NCBI RefSeq assembly: GCF_030697305.1
Contig: NZ_JAUYQL010000115.1
Span: forward strand, 1-53,796
From: Phenylobacterium sp.
Lineage (GTDB): Bacteria > Pseudomonadota > Alphaproteobacteria > Caulobacterales > Caulobacteraceae
DNA: 53,796 nucleotides
Direction: 5' to 3'
Part shown: piece after piece, positions 35,457-43,538 of the stretch
Position numbering within the stretch: the stretch's first letter is position 1
Layout: every line of letters starts with the position of its first letter
Translations under genes and position numbers: made by a program
Notes under the pieces: model-generated
The model's database searches: none
Seen by the model: only the letters and a program-made list of their open reading frames with translations
Told to the model about the DNA's origin: nothing

Positions 35457-35897
35457 CTACGCCCGGCGGTTCAGGGTGATGGAGGTGGCCTGGCCTGCGC
35501 CGGGGGTCGCGCCGGGACCATAGGAGGCGCCGCCGCCGCGCTGGTTGGCGACTTCCTCGGCGATCGCCCTGACCAGGCCCTCTGTCACCGTCTTGGCGCC
35601 TTCCAGGGCGCGGCCCTGGCGGGCGAGGACGGCGTCGAAGGCCTCTGTGGCGCGCACAAGCCGCGCGCGCATGGCCAGCGGCGCGGAGGCCACCATCGCC
35701 GGATTGGAGCGGACGCGCGCGGATTCGTGGCGATAGAGGTTCGCCAGCCGCGACGTCTCTTCCATGTTCTGGGCCGCGTCCTGCGGGCGCCGCTGCTCGA
35801 AGGCCTGGGCTTCCATCGCGACCAGTTCGGTCAGGCGCTCGGTGAGGATGATCAGCTGGTCGACGCGGTCGTCCGCGTCCTGGGCGTCGATGGCCAT
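35457..35897 (-). CDS. flbY: Flagellar protein FlbY (FlgN-like chaperone)
   Basis: The protein has 146 residues. Mostly helical: DDRVDQLIILTERLTELVAMEAQAFEQ (about 9-35), a second helix (MEETSRLANLYRHESARVR) and a Gly/Ala-rich tail. The long N-terminal helix with ERLTELVAMEA resembles FlgN-type chaperones and Caulobacter FlbY. It is the third gene of the flgI-flgJ-flbY set, starting 9 bases after flgJ, so it belongs to the flagellar rod/P-ring operon. Its precise role in assembly is not clear from the sequence. Confidence 0.7.
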   Translation of the reverse strand: MAIDAQDADDRVDQLIILTERLTELVAMEAQAFEQRRPQDAAQNMEETSRLANLYRHESARVRSNPAMVASAPLAMRARLVRATEAFDAVLARQGRALEGAKTVTEGLVRAIAEEVANQRGGGASYGPGATPGAGQATSITLNRRA

Positions 35898-35906
35898 GGC
35901 GTGTTC

Positions 35907-36218
35907 CTACTCCAGCCCCTGCAGCTTCAACATCTCGCGGCTCACCATGTCGGCGACGCCGATCCCCCCGGACTTCACCGTCTGCTTGGCGATCGCGTCG
36001 GTGAGGAAGGACTGGAACATCTTCTCGCCCGACCCGCCGCCGAACGGCGCCTCAGTGTCGAGGCCCGAGAACATCTGTTGCAGCATGATCGACAGGAAGG
36101 AGGCCTCGAAATCCTTGGCGGTCTTCTCGATCTCGCCGCGCTTGGCGAGTTCGGCGCCGGTGGCCGCCTGCGGCGTGCTGAGCAGGTTCGGCGAGACGGA
36201 GAGTGCGGCGTCAGCCAT
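35907..36218 (-). CDS. flgJ: Rod-binding protein, FlgJ N-terminal domain only
   Basis: The protein has 103 residues. It carries only the FlgJ rod-binding domain (KTAKDFEASFLSIMLQQMFSG, about 33-53, then FGGGSGEKMFQSFLTDAIAKQTVKSGGIGVADMV) and lacks the muramidase domain found in gammaproteobacterial FlgJ. The short form is normal in alphaproteobacteria, where a separate enzyme opens the wall. Its ATG overlaps the flgI stop (TGATG), so it is translated by coupling. Confidence 0.85.
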   Translation of the reverse strand: MADAALSVSPNLLSTPQAATGAELAKRGEIEKTAKDFEASFLSIMLQQMFSGLDTEAPFGGGSGEKMFQSFLTDAIAKQTVKSGGIGVADMVSREMLKLQGLE

Positions 36219-37342
36219 CACATCACCTCGATTTCGGCCTGCAGCGCGCCGGCCGCCTTGATGGTCTGCAGGATCGAGATCATATCGCGCGGCGTGACGC
36301 CCAACGCATTCAGCCCGCTGACCAGGCTGGAGAGCGAGGCGCCGCTGTTGACGGTGACAAACTGGCGGCCCTTCTCCTCGTCCACGGACACGTCGCTCTG
36401 CGGCGTGACGGCGGTTTCGCCGGTCCGGCTGAAGGGGGCAGGCTGGCTGACCTGCGGGCTCTCGCGCACGGTGATCGTCAGATTGCCCTGCTGGATGGCG
36501 ACGGTCGACAGGCGCACGGCGTCGCCCATGACGATCACGCCGGCGACCTCGTCGATCACCACCTTGGCCGGACCATCCGGCTCGACGCTGAGGTTCTCGA
36601 CGCGGGCGAGATAGCTGGTCATGTCCTGACCCGCCGGCGGCCGCACCGCGACGATCGTCGGATTCTCGGCGACGGCGGTGCCGGGGAAGCTTGAATTGAC
36701 CACGTCGGCGATGCGTCGCGCGGTGGTGAAGTCCGGATTGCGCAGGGTCAGGCGCAGTTGGGTCATGTTCGCCAGTTGGAAGCCGATCTCGCGCTCGACC
36801 AAGGCGCCCGAGGCGATGCGGCCGGCGGTCGGCACGCCTTTGGAGACGCTGGAGCCTGAGGCGCCGCCGGCGCTGACCGAACCCGTCTGAACGGTGCCCT
36901 GGGCGACGGCGTAGGCCTGGCCGTCGGCGCCGAGCAGCGGGGTGACCAGCAGCGTGCCGCCCAGGAGGCTCTTGGCGTCGCCCATCGCCGAGACCGAGGT
37001 GTCGATCTGCGCGCCCGTGGCGGCGAACGCCGGCAGGCGCGCGGTGACCATCACGGCGGCGACATTCTTGGTGTTGAGGTTGGCGTCGCGCGTGTTGACG
37101 CCCAGCCGTTCCAGCATCGCCTCGAGGCTTTGCTTGGTGAAGGGCGCGTTGCGCAGGGAGTCGCCCGTGCCGTTCAGGCCGACGACGATGCCGTAGCCGA
37201 CCAGCATGTTCTCGCGCACGCCCTCGAACTCGACGATGTCCTTGATCCGCGACTTGGCGGACGCCGGCTGCGCGCAAAACGCCGCGGCCAGCAGGGCGGC
37301 GGCGAACAGGCGCAGGGGAAGGCGGGGGGCGATGTGTTTCAC
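36218..37342 (-). CDS. flgI: Flagellar P-ring protein FlgI
   Basis: The protein has 374 residues. FlgI forms the P ring around the rod in the murein layer. It has a Sec signal peptide (RLPLRLFAAALLAAAFCAQPASA), then the mature start SRIKDIVEFEGVRENMLVGYGIVVGLNGTGDS, the family signature. GLNALGVTPRDMISILQTIKAAGALQAEIEVM ends the protein. A GTG at 37342 is chosen because it starts the signal peptide; the longer frame to 37468 is unlikely. A sigma-54 promoter lies 13-27 bases upstream, close enough to make a nearly leaderless message. Confidence 0.93.
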   Translation of the reverse strand: MKHIAPRLPLRLFAAALLAAAFCAQPASAKSRIKDIVEFEGVRENMLVGYGIVVGLNGTGDSLRNAPFTKQSLEAMLERLGVNTRDANLNTKNVAAVMVTARLPAFAATGAQIDTSVSAMGDAKSLLGGTLLVTPLLGADGQAYAVAQGTVQTGSVSAGGASGSSVSKGVPTAGRIASGALVEREIGFQLANMTQLRLTLRNPDFTTARRIADVVNSSFPGTAVAENPTIVAVRPPAGQDMTSYLARVENLSVEPDGPAKVVIDEVAGVIVMGDAVRLSTVAIQQGNLTITVRESPQVSQPAPFSRTGETAVTPQSDVSVDEEKGRQFVTVNSGASLSSLVSGLNALGVTPRDMISILQTIKAAGALQAEIEVM

Positions 37343-37354
37343 CGCGCACGCCTT

Positions 37355-37369
37355 GCGATCCCCGTGCCA
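37355..37369 (-). promoter_or_regulatory. Sigma-54 (-24/-12) promoter of flgI
   Basis: On the minus strand, TGGCACGGGGATCGC places GG and GC ten bases apart, the required -24/-12 spacing, with one change from the TGGCAC-N5-TTGC consensus. Rod and ring operons of Caulobacter are transcribed by sigma-54 with FlbD. The predicted start is near 37343, one base before the chosen GTG. Confidence 0.65.
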
Positions 37370-37449
37370 GCCTGAAAAGGAAGCAAATTCAGCGTGTGGC
37401 GAGATGGGGAGCCCACGCATCCTCGACCCTGGGCAGAAATTGCCCGGCA

Positions 37450-37464
37450 TTAACCATGCCCTAA
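37450..37464 (+). promoter_or_regulatory. CtrA-like box upstream of fliX
   Basis: TTAA (37450-37453), seven bases (CCATGCC), CTAA (37461-37464). One mismatch from TTAA-N7-TTAA, with the frequent TTAACCATG start. It lies about 55-69 bases before the fliX start codon. CtrA control of early flagellar genes in this family is well established. Confidence 0.6.
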
Positions 37465-37518
37465 GCACGTGCGTGCGATGAAGGAGCCTAGAGTAATGCG
37501 TTCGCGCGAAGGACGTGC

Positions 37519-37953
37519 ATGAAGGTCAACGGAACCAGCGGCGTCGGATCGGCCAGCGGGGCGAAGGCCGCGCGACCCGCCGGGGTCGGTGGCGGATTCC
37601 GGATAGACACTGCGGCGCCGGCCGCGGGGCCTGCGCAGACCGCGCGCGCCAACGGCGTCGCGGGCGTCGCCAGCGTCGACGCATTGTTGGCCTTGCAGGA
37701 TGTCGGCGGACCGCTGGAGCGTCGCCGCCGTGCGGTTGGCCGAGCAGGGCGAATCCTCGACGTGCTGGACGATGTGAAGGTGGCGCTGCTCGACGGCGCG
37801 CTGGACGGCGGCGACCTTGACCGGCTTCGCCGCGCCATTCGCGACGAACGCTCGCAAACCGACGATCCCGGCCTTGAAGCGCTGCTCGATCAGATCGAGA
37901 CCCGCGCTGCGGTTGAGATGGCCAAGCTTGAACAAGGCGGTCGTGCGGCGTAA
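37519..37953 (+). CDS. fliX: Flagellar assembly regulator FliX
   Basis: The protein has 144 residues. FliX ties early flagellar assembly to activation of FlbD, the sigma-54 activator of later genes. It starts MKVNGTSGVGSASGAKAARP, a Gly/Ala-rich N-terminus typical of FliX, then helices VASVDALLALQDV, RRRRAVGRAGRILDVLDDVKVALLDG and the C-terminal LEALLDQIETRAAVEMAKLE. It lies back to back with flgI, with a CtrA-like box in between, as in Caulobacter. A short hairpin follows its stop. Confidence 0.92.
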   Translation: MKVNGTSGVGSASGAKAARPAGVGGGFRIDTAAPAAGPAQTARANGVAGVASVDALLALQDVGGPLERRRRAVGRAGRILDVLDDVKVALLDGALDGGDLDRLRRAIRDERSQTDDPGLEALLDQIETRAAVEMAKLEQGGRAA

Positions 37954-37967
37954 TCGCACGCCGTTCT

Positions 37968-37987
37968 GCCGGTTCATTGAAACCGGC
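37968..37987 (+). terminator. Hairpin after fliX
   Basis: GCCGGTT pairs with AACCGGC around CATTGA, then GGATGTTTTG. A weak T-run makes this a modest terminator candidate; it overlaps the -35 of the dksA promoter. Confidence 0.45.
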
Positions 37988-38004
37988 GGATGTTTTGATA
38001 TAAG
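37977..38004 (+). promoter_or_regulatory. Housekeeping promoter of dksA
   Basis: TTGAAA (37977-37982) and TATAAG (37999-38004) are separated by 16 bases, close to the sigma-70 type consensus. The expected start near 38011 gives a leader of about 40 bases before dksA. Confidence 0.5.
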
Positions 38005-38048
38005 CCGCGCCTCGACGGTGTGTTCCTGGGGGCGTCTGGGGGTTTACG

Positions 38049-38483
38049 ATGTCGGTGACGTCTGATGAAGTGTTGATTGCGGACTCGCAATATCGTCCAT
38101 CCGAGGACGAGGAGTTCATGAATCTGCGGCAGCTTGAGTACTTCAAACAAAAGCTGCTGAACTGGAAAGAAGACATTCTGAAGGAGTCGCGCGAAACGCT
38201 GACTCATCTTCAGAGCGAAACTGAAAATCATCCCGATATCGCCGACCGCGCGTCGTCGGAGACCGATCGCGCCCTTGAACTGCGCACCCGGGACCGACAA
38301 CGCAAGTTGATCGCCAAGATCGACGAGGCGATCCGCCGTATCGAGGACGGCAGCTACGGCTACTGCGAAGAGACCGGCGAACCGATCGGCGTGGCGCGTC
38401 TCGACGCCCGGCCGATCGCCACCCTCAGCCTGGAAGCCCAGGAGCGGCACGAGCGCCGCGAACGCGTCCACCGCGACGACTGA
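38049..38483 (+). CDS. dksA: RNA polymerase-binding transcription factor DksA
   Basis: The protein has 144 residues. DksA enters the RNA polymerase secondary channel and works with ppGpp to control rRNA and stress genes. The coiled coil (about 24-105) holds LRQLEYFKQKLLNWKEDIL and ADRASSETDRALELRTRDRQRKLI, with the tip motif around DIADRAS. The zinc-finger region reads YGYCEETGEPIGVARL...TLSLEAQERHE: only the first Cys remains and the other three are Thr, Ser and Ala. Single-Cys DksA is normal in alphaproteobacteria. Confidence 0.95.
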   Translation: MSVTSDEVLIADSQYRPSEDEEFMNLRQLEYFKQKLLNWKEDILKESRETLTHLQSETENHPDIADRASSETDRALELRTRDRQRKLIAKIDEAIRRIEDGSYGYCEETGEPIGVARLDARPIATLSLEAQERHERRERVHRDD

Positions 38484-38517
38484 GGCCCCAGTGGCGCGAC
38501 ACGCGATGGCGGTCTAA

Positions 38518-40191
38518 ATGACCGCCATGTCCGACCGTCTCGTGATCGCCTCCGTTCAGGCCAATCCCACCGTGGGCGCCGTGGCGCGCAACGCGGCCCT
38601 GGCGCGTGAAAAGCTGGCTGAGGCGCGAGCCGCCGGCGCCGATATCGCCCTGTTCAGCGAACTCTTCCTGGTCGGCTATCCGCCGGAGGACCTGGCCCTG
38701 AAGCCGGCGCTTTGGCGCGCCTGCAAGCGTGCGCTTGAAGACCTCGCCCCGGACACCGCCGACGGCTGCGCCGCCCTGATCGGCCTGATCTGGCCGCCCG
38801 AGAAGGAGGGCGGGCGTCCGCGCAATGCGCTCGCCTATCTCGCCGAAGGCGTAATCAAGGGCGTGGCTTTCAAATGCGACCTGCCGAACTACGGCGTGTT
38901 CGACGAGAAGCGGGTGTTCGAACCGGGCCTCGGCCCCGAGGTGTTCGACCTCAAGGGGATCAAGCTGGGCGCGCCGATCTGCGAGGACATCTGGGCCGAC
39001 AAGGTCTGCGCCGACCTCAAGGCGCATGGCGCGGAGATCCTGCTGGTGCCGAACGGATCGCCTTACCGCCGCACCGCAGACGACGAGCGGATGCGCGCCG
39101 CGCGCGCTCGCGTGGCCGAGACCGGCCTGCCGATGGTCTACGTCAATCAGGTCGGCGGCCAGGACGAGCTGGTGTTCGACGGGGGCTCGTTCGCGCTGTC
39201 CGCGGCGGGCGAGATCTGCATGCGCCTGCCGATGTTCGAGGAGGCGCTGGCGCTCAGCGTCTGGGAGCGCGGCGAAGGCGGCTGGGCTTGCGTCGAGGCG
39301 CCGATGGTCGACTGGCCGACCGGGCCGGGAGAGATCTACCGCGCCATGGTGCTGGGCCTGCGCGACTATGTGCGCAAGTCGGGCTTCCCGGGCGTGCTGC
39401 TGGGCCTGTCCGGCGGGGTGGACTCCGCGATCACCGCGGTGGTCGCCGCCGACGCCCTGGGTCCCGACGCCGTGCGCTGTTTCATGCTGCCGTCCAAGTA
39501 CACCAGCACCGAAAGCCTGGAGGACGCCGCCGGCTGCGCCCAGGCGCTCGGCGTCCGTCTCGACCAGATCGACATCGAGCCTGCGGTCGCCGCCTTCGAC
39601 GGCATGCTGCGCCCGCTCTACGAAGGCCGCGCGCCGGACATCACCGAAGAGAACCTGCAGGCCCGCAGCCGCGGCGTGGCGCTGATGGCGCTGTCCAACA
39701 AGCTCGGGCTGATGCTGCTGACCACCGGCAACAAGTCGGAGATGGCGGTGGGCTACGCCACCCTCTACGGCGACATGTGCGGCGGCTACAACGTGCTCAA
39801 GGACCTCTACAAGACCGACGTCTATGCGGTCTGCGAGTGGCGCAACGCCAACGACCCGTTCGGCGTCGCCGCCGATCCCATCCCGATCCGCATCCTCACC
39901 AAGCCGCCGTCGGCCGAGCTGCGCCCCGACCAGAAGGACCAGGACAGCCTGCCGCCCTACGAGGACCTGGACGATATCCTGTTCGGCCTGGTGGAGCAGG
40001 AGGCGACCCTGGACGAAATCGCCGCGCGCGGTCACGCGCCGGAGACGGTCGAGCGCATTCAGCGGCTGCTTTACGGGTCGGAATACAAGCGCCGCCAGGC
40101 CCCGCCCGGTGTGAAGATCGGCGGCAAGGCGTTCGGCCGCGACCGCCGCTATCCGCTGGTCAACGGCTTTCGCGACATGGTCTCGCGCTAG
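38518..40191 (+). CDS. nadE: Glutamine-dependent NAD+ synthetase
   Basis: The protein has 557 residues. It amidates NaAD to NAD+, taking ammonia from glutamine. The N-terminal nitrilase-type glutaminase (about 1-265) has the Glu in ALFSELFLVGYPPEDL, Lys in KGVAFKCDLPN and Cys in GAPICEDIW. The synthetase domain (about 275-557) has the ATP motif LLGLSGGVDSAITAVVAADALG and LLTTGNKSEMAVGY. ATG 38518 or 38527 could be the start. Its stop overlaps the end of the convergent LOG gene by 4 bases. Confidence 0.95.
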   Translation: MTAMSDRLVIASVQANPTVGAVARNAALAREKLAEARAAGADIALFSELFLVGYPPEDLALKPALWRACKRALEDLAPDTADGCAALIGLIWPPEKEGGRPRNALAYLAEGVIKGVAFKCDLPNYGVFDEKRVFEPGLGPEVFDLKGIKLGAPICEDIWADKVCADLKAHGAEILLVPNGSPYRRTADDERMRAARARVAETGLPMVYVNQVGGQDELVFDGGSFALSAAGEICMRLPMFEEALALSVWERGEGGWACVEAPMVDWPTGPGEIYRAMVLGLRDYVRKSGFPGVLLGLSGGVDSAITAVVAADALGPDAVRCFMLPSKYTSTESLEDAAGCAQALGVRLDQIDIEPAVAAFDGMLRPLYEGRAPDITEENLQARSRGVALMALSNKLGLMLLTTGNKSEMAVGYATLYGDMCGGYNVLKDLYKTDVYAVCEWRNANDPFGVAADPIPIRILTKPPSAELRPDQKDQDSLPPYEDLDDILFGLVEQEATLDEIAARGHAPETVERIQRLLYGSEYKRRQAPPGVKIGGKAFGRDRRYPLVNGFRDMVSR

Positions 40192-40790
40192 GTCAGGCGC
40201 AGGGCCGCGGGCGCGGTGTCGGTCTCGCCGGTGAACCCCGCACGCAAAGCCGGGACCACGCCCTCGACCGAGTCGACGGCCGTCCACGCATCCATGAACT
40301 CGACCGGCGTCAGCCTGTGGTCGACGGTGTGCTGGAAGAGTTGGAACAGCGGCGTCCAGAACCCCTGCGGGCTGTAGAACACCACCGGCTTGCGATGGAT
40401 ATCGAGCCGGCGCCACGACAACAGCTCGACCACTTCCTCCAGCGTGCCGATCCCGCCAGGCAACACCACGAAGGCGTCGGAGCGGTCGAACATGATCTGC
40501 TTTCGCTCGTGCATCGAGGTGACGACCAGGGTCTCCACCAGATCGAGAGCGCCTTCCCGCGCCGTGAGGAAGTCCGGGATCACGCCCAGCACCGCGCCGC
40601 CGGCCTCGTGGGCGGCCCGCGCGCAGGCGCCCATCAGGCCGACGCCGCCGCCGCCATAGACCAGCTTCAGCCCGGCCTGCGCCAGCTCGCGGCCCACGCC
40701 CGCAGCGTCGAGCAACAGCGCCGGGTCGGCGTCGTCAGACGAGCCGCAGAACACGCAGACCGATTCGAGGCGTTCGGGCGGGCGCCGCAT
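40188..40790 (-). CDS. LOG family protein (cytokinin-riboside monophosphate phosphoribohydrolase-like)
   Basis: The protein has 200 residues. The LOG fold binds nucleoside monophosphates and can release the base from ribose phosphate. Signature motifs are VYGGGGVGLMGACARAAHEAGG and the catalytic FVVLPGGIGTLEEVVELLSW (PGGxGTxxE), with SVCVFCGSSDDADP at the start. The bacterial substrate is usually not known. AAGGAG lies about 12 bases before ATG 40790; the frame to 40829 is less likely. Convergent with nadE. Confidence 0.9.
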   Translation of the reverse strand: MRRPPERLESVCVFCGSSDDADPALLLDAAGVGRELAQAGLKLVYGGGGVGLMGACARAAHEAGGAVLGVIPDFLTAREGALDLVETLVVTSMHERKQIMFDRSDAFVVLPGGIGTLEEVVELLSWRRLDIHRKPVVFYSPQGFWTPLFQLFQHTVDHRLTPVEFMDAWTAVDSVEGVVPALRAGFTGETDTAPAALRLT

Positions 40791-40922
40791 CGGCGAGCGT
40801 CTCCTTTGGAGGGCGGGCGGCTTGTACATGACCGCCGAAAGCCCGATTAGCTATGGCCTGGATCAGGGAGTTGCAAGCTGACGACGTCGTTCGCCGCAGG
40901 GCTGTACGCCGGTCGCGCCGCC

Positions 40923-41675
40923 GTGGCGGCTGCGCTGCTGTCGCTGTGCGCCTGCGACGCGCCGAGCCGGCCGCCATCGGGGCCTGCGGCGAAGCCCGAG
41001 GCGGTTGGCGACTCCGGCTATCTCGCGCCACCGTCGATTCGCGGCGTGCGTCGCGAGTCGAGCCAGGTGGCGCTGCTAGGTCAGGCCGCGCCGGGCGCCA
41101 GCGTGCGCCTGGCTACTCCGGCCGGCGAGGCTCGTACCGCCCAGGCCGACGCGCGCGGCGCCTGGAGCCTGGTGCTGCCGAACGCCGGGGAGGCGAGGAT
41201 CTTCGGCCTGTCGATGAACCTCGCGGGCCGCGTCGCCCAGGCCCAGGGCTATGTGCTGGTGACCCCGGCTGGCGAGGTGGCGCAGCTCCGCGCCGGAGCG
41301 GGGGCCGCGGTGCTGGCCGCGGGCCAAGCGACGCGCCTGACCGCCATCGACTTCGACCAGGGCGGCGGGGCGGTGGTCTCGGGCGTCGCCCAGCCGGACG
41401 CTCCGTTGGCGTTGGAGATCGACGGTCGACCATCCGCCACCGGACGGGCCGACGCATCTGGCCGCCTGACGCTGGCGCTCACCCAGCCGCTGCGCCAGGG
41501 TTCGCACAGCTTCGCGCTGACCGGCGACACCGGGGGGCGCACTGTCGAGGTCGGCGTGACGCCGGCCGCCCCGCTGGCCGGCCAGCCGTATCGCGCAATC
41601 AACACCCCCTACGGCTTGCGGGTGGACTGGATCACGCCCGGCGGCGGGGTTCAGTCGACCCTGCTGCTGAACTGA
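40923..41675 (+). CDS. Putative lipoprotein / exported protein of unknown function
   Basis: The protein has 250 residues from GTG 40923. A hydrophobic start (VAAALLSLCACDAPSRPP) has a possible lipobox Cys; two beta-sandwich-like repeats follow (GQAAPGASVRLATPAGEARTAQADARGAWSL, and GVAQPDAPLALEIDGRPSATGRADASGRLTL), resembling Ig-like or carboxypeptidase-regulatory folds. The signal from GTG lacks a basic N-region. A CTG at 40878 in the same frame, with GGGAG 8 bases before it, would add LTTSFAAGLYAGRAA and supply the missing Arg. It ends 10 bases before the ABC exporter gene. Confidence 0.65.
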   Translation: MAAALLSLCACDAPSRPPSGPAAKPEAVGDSGYLAPPSIRGVRRESSQVALLGQAAPGASVRLATPAGEARTAQADARGAWSLVLPNAGEARIFGLSMNLAGRVAQAQGYVLVTPAGEVAQLRAGAGAAVLAAGQATRLTAIDFDQGGGAVVSGVAQPDAPLALEIDGRPSATGRADASGRLTLALTQPLRQGSHSFALTGDTGGRTVEVGVTPAAPLAGQPYRAINTPYGLRVDWITPGGGVQSTLLLN

Positions 41676-41685
41676 GGGGCGGGCG

Positions 41686-43533
41686 ATGACATTCGCCAAT
41701 ATGCGCGCAGGCGGTCGGGCTGGACCGGTAGCGCCCGCTGGCGTCAAGTTCGACGGCTGGGCTTCGATGGCCGAGCTTTGGCGTCTGGTGCTGCGTTCCG
41801 GCGCTCCGAACCTGCGCTACAGGCTGGCGGCGGCGCTGGCTCTGGTGGTGGTCGGCAAAGCCGCGGGCGTCGCGGCGCCTGTGGCGATCGGCGCCGCAAT
41901 CAATCGCCTCGCGCCTGCGACGACCACCGTCGGCGTGGCGACTGGCGTGGGGGCGAGCTTCGTGGCGCTGGCGGTGGTGTTCGCCCTCTTGCGGCTGGTG
42001 TCGGCTTGCGCGCCCTACGCCCGAGACGCGATCTTCACGCCCGTCGCCCAATCGACCATGGCCAAGGCGGCCACCGAGACCTTCGCGCACTCCCTGGTGC
42101 TGTCGCTGGACTTCCACCAGACCAAGCAGACGGGCACGCTCTCGCGGATCATCGACCGCGGCGCCCGCTCCACCGAATTCCTGATCCGCAGCGTGGTGTT
42201 TAACCTGGGTCCCACGGGCCTGGAACTGATCATGGCCATGGTCGTGATGACGGTGCGGCTCGACTGGCGTTTCGCGGTCGCCACGGCGGCGACCATCCTG
42301 ATCTACGGCGCGGTGACCTTCCGCATCACCAACTGGCGCATCGCCCACCGACGCGAGTTGAACGAGGCCGACAGCCGCGCCGCCGGCCTCTCGGTCGATG
42401 CGCTGATCAACTACGAGACGGTCAAGACCTTCGGCTCCGAGGTGCGCACCGTCAGCGGCTACGAAGGCGCGATGCAGGACTATGTGCAGGCCGCCGTGCG
42501 CTCCAACGTGTCGCTGCAGCTGCTCAACGGCGTCCAGGCGGTGGTGCTGAACGGCGGGCTGGCGCTGCTGGCGGTGATGGCCGGCACGGAGGTGCTGGCC
42601 GGACGCATGAGCGTCGGCGATGTCACCACCGCGGTGCTGCTGCTGATCGGCGTCTACACGCCTCTGAACACGCTCGGCTCGAACTATCGCGAGATCCGGC
42701 AGGCGTTCATCGACATGGAGCAGATGGCGGTGCTGACCGGCGTGCAGCCAGATATCACCGACGCGCCGGCCGCGGTCGACCTGCCGCCGGCCACTGGGCG
42801 CGGCGCGGCGCTCGCGTTCGAGCATGTGGACTTCCGCCACGACGCGCGAGCCTCCGGTTTGCTGGACGTGAGCTTCGTCTCGGCCCCGGGCACGACGACG
42901 GCGCTGGTCGGCCCGTCCGGCGCCGGCAAGACCACCGTGGTGCGCCTGGCGCTGCGTCTGATCGATCCCCAGGGCGGGGCGGTGACGCTTGAGGGGCTCG
43001 ATCTGCGCGATGTACGCCAGACCAGTCTGCGCGGCGCGATCGCCCTGGTTCCACAGGATGTCGCCCTGTTCAACGACACGCTCTACGCCAACATCGCCTT
43101 CGCGCGGCCAGCCGCCGGCCCTGACGAGGTGCGCGCCGCCGCCGACTCCGCCGAGCTTGGCGCTTTCGTGGACGGCTTGCCCGAAGGCATGGCCACTCGG
43201 GTGGGAGAGCGTGGCCTGAAACTCTCCGGCGGCGAACGCCAGCGGGTCGGCATCGCCCGCGCCCTGCTGGCCAACCCCCGCCTGTTGATCCTCGACGAGG
43301 CCACCAGCGCACTCGACGGACCGACCGAAGCTGCGATCCAGGACACCCTGCGCCGGGTGCGCGCCGGCCGCACGACCCTGGTTGTCGCCCACCGGCTGTC
43401 GACGATCGTCGACGCCGACCAGATCCTGGTGCTGCGGCGCGGCCGCATCGTCGAGCGCGGCACGCACGCCGAGTTGCTGGAGAACGCTGGAGAGTACGCC
43501 GCGCTGTGGCGGCGTCAGACCCGCGAGGCCTGA
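41686..43533 (+). CDS. ABC exporter, Atm1/HMT1 type (permease-ATPase fusion)
   Basis: The protein has 615 residues. Six transmembrane helices (about 45-330) are fused to an ATPase domain (about 365-605). Walker A is VGPSGAGKTTVV, the signature is LSGGERQRVGIARALL and Walker B is RLLILDEATSALD. KTGTLSRIIDRG (written KQTGTLSRIIDRGARS) and ALINYETVKTFGSE in the membrane part are typical of the Atm1/HMT1 branch, which exports glutathione-linked sulfur species or heavy metals. GAGGGGCGGGCG precedes the ATG. It follows the lipoprotein gene closely and converges on the RND gene. Confidence 0.9.
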   Translation: MTFANMRAGGRAGPVAPAGVKFDGWASMAELWRLVLRSGAPNLRYRLAAALALVVVGKAAGVAAPVAIGAAINRLAPATTTVGVATGVGASFVALAVVFALLRLVSACAPYARDAIFTPVAQSTMAKAATETFAHSLVLSLDFHQTKQTGTLSRIIDRGARSTEFLIRSVVFNLGPTGLELIMAMVVMTVRLDWRFAVATAATILIYGAVTFRITNWRIAHRRELNEADSRAAGLSVDALINYETVKTFGSEVRTVSGYEGAMQDYVQAAVRSNVSLQLLNGVQAVVLNGGLALLAVMAGTEVLAGRMSVGDVTTAVLLLIGVYTPLNTLGSNYREIRQAFIDMEQMAVLTGVQPDITDAPAAVDLPPATGRGAALAFEHVDFRHDARASGLLDVSFVSAPGTTTALVGPSGAGKTTVVRLALRLIDPQGGAVTLEGLDLRDVRQTSLRGAIALVPQDVALFNDTLYANIAFARPAAGPDEVRAAADSAELGAFVDGLPEGMATRVGERGLKLSGGERQRVGIARALLANPRLLILDEATSALDGPTEAAIQDTLRRVRAGRTTLVVAHRLSTIVDADQILVLRRGRIVERGTHAELLENAGEYAALWRRQTREA

Positions 43534-43538
43534 GGTGG

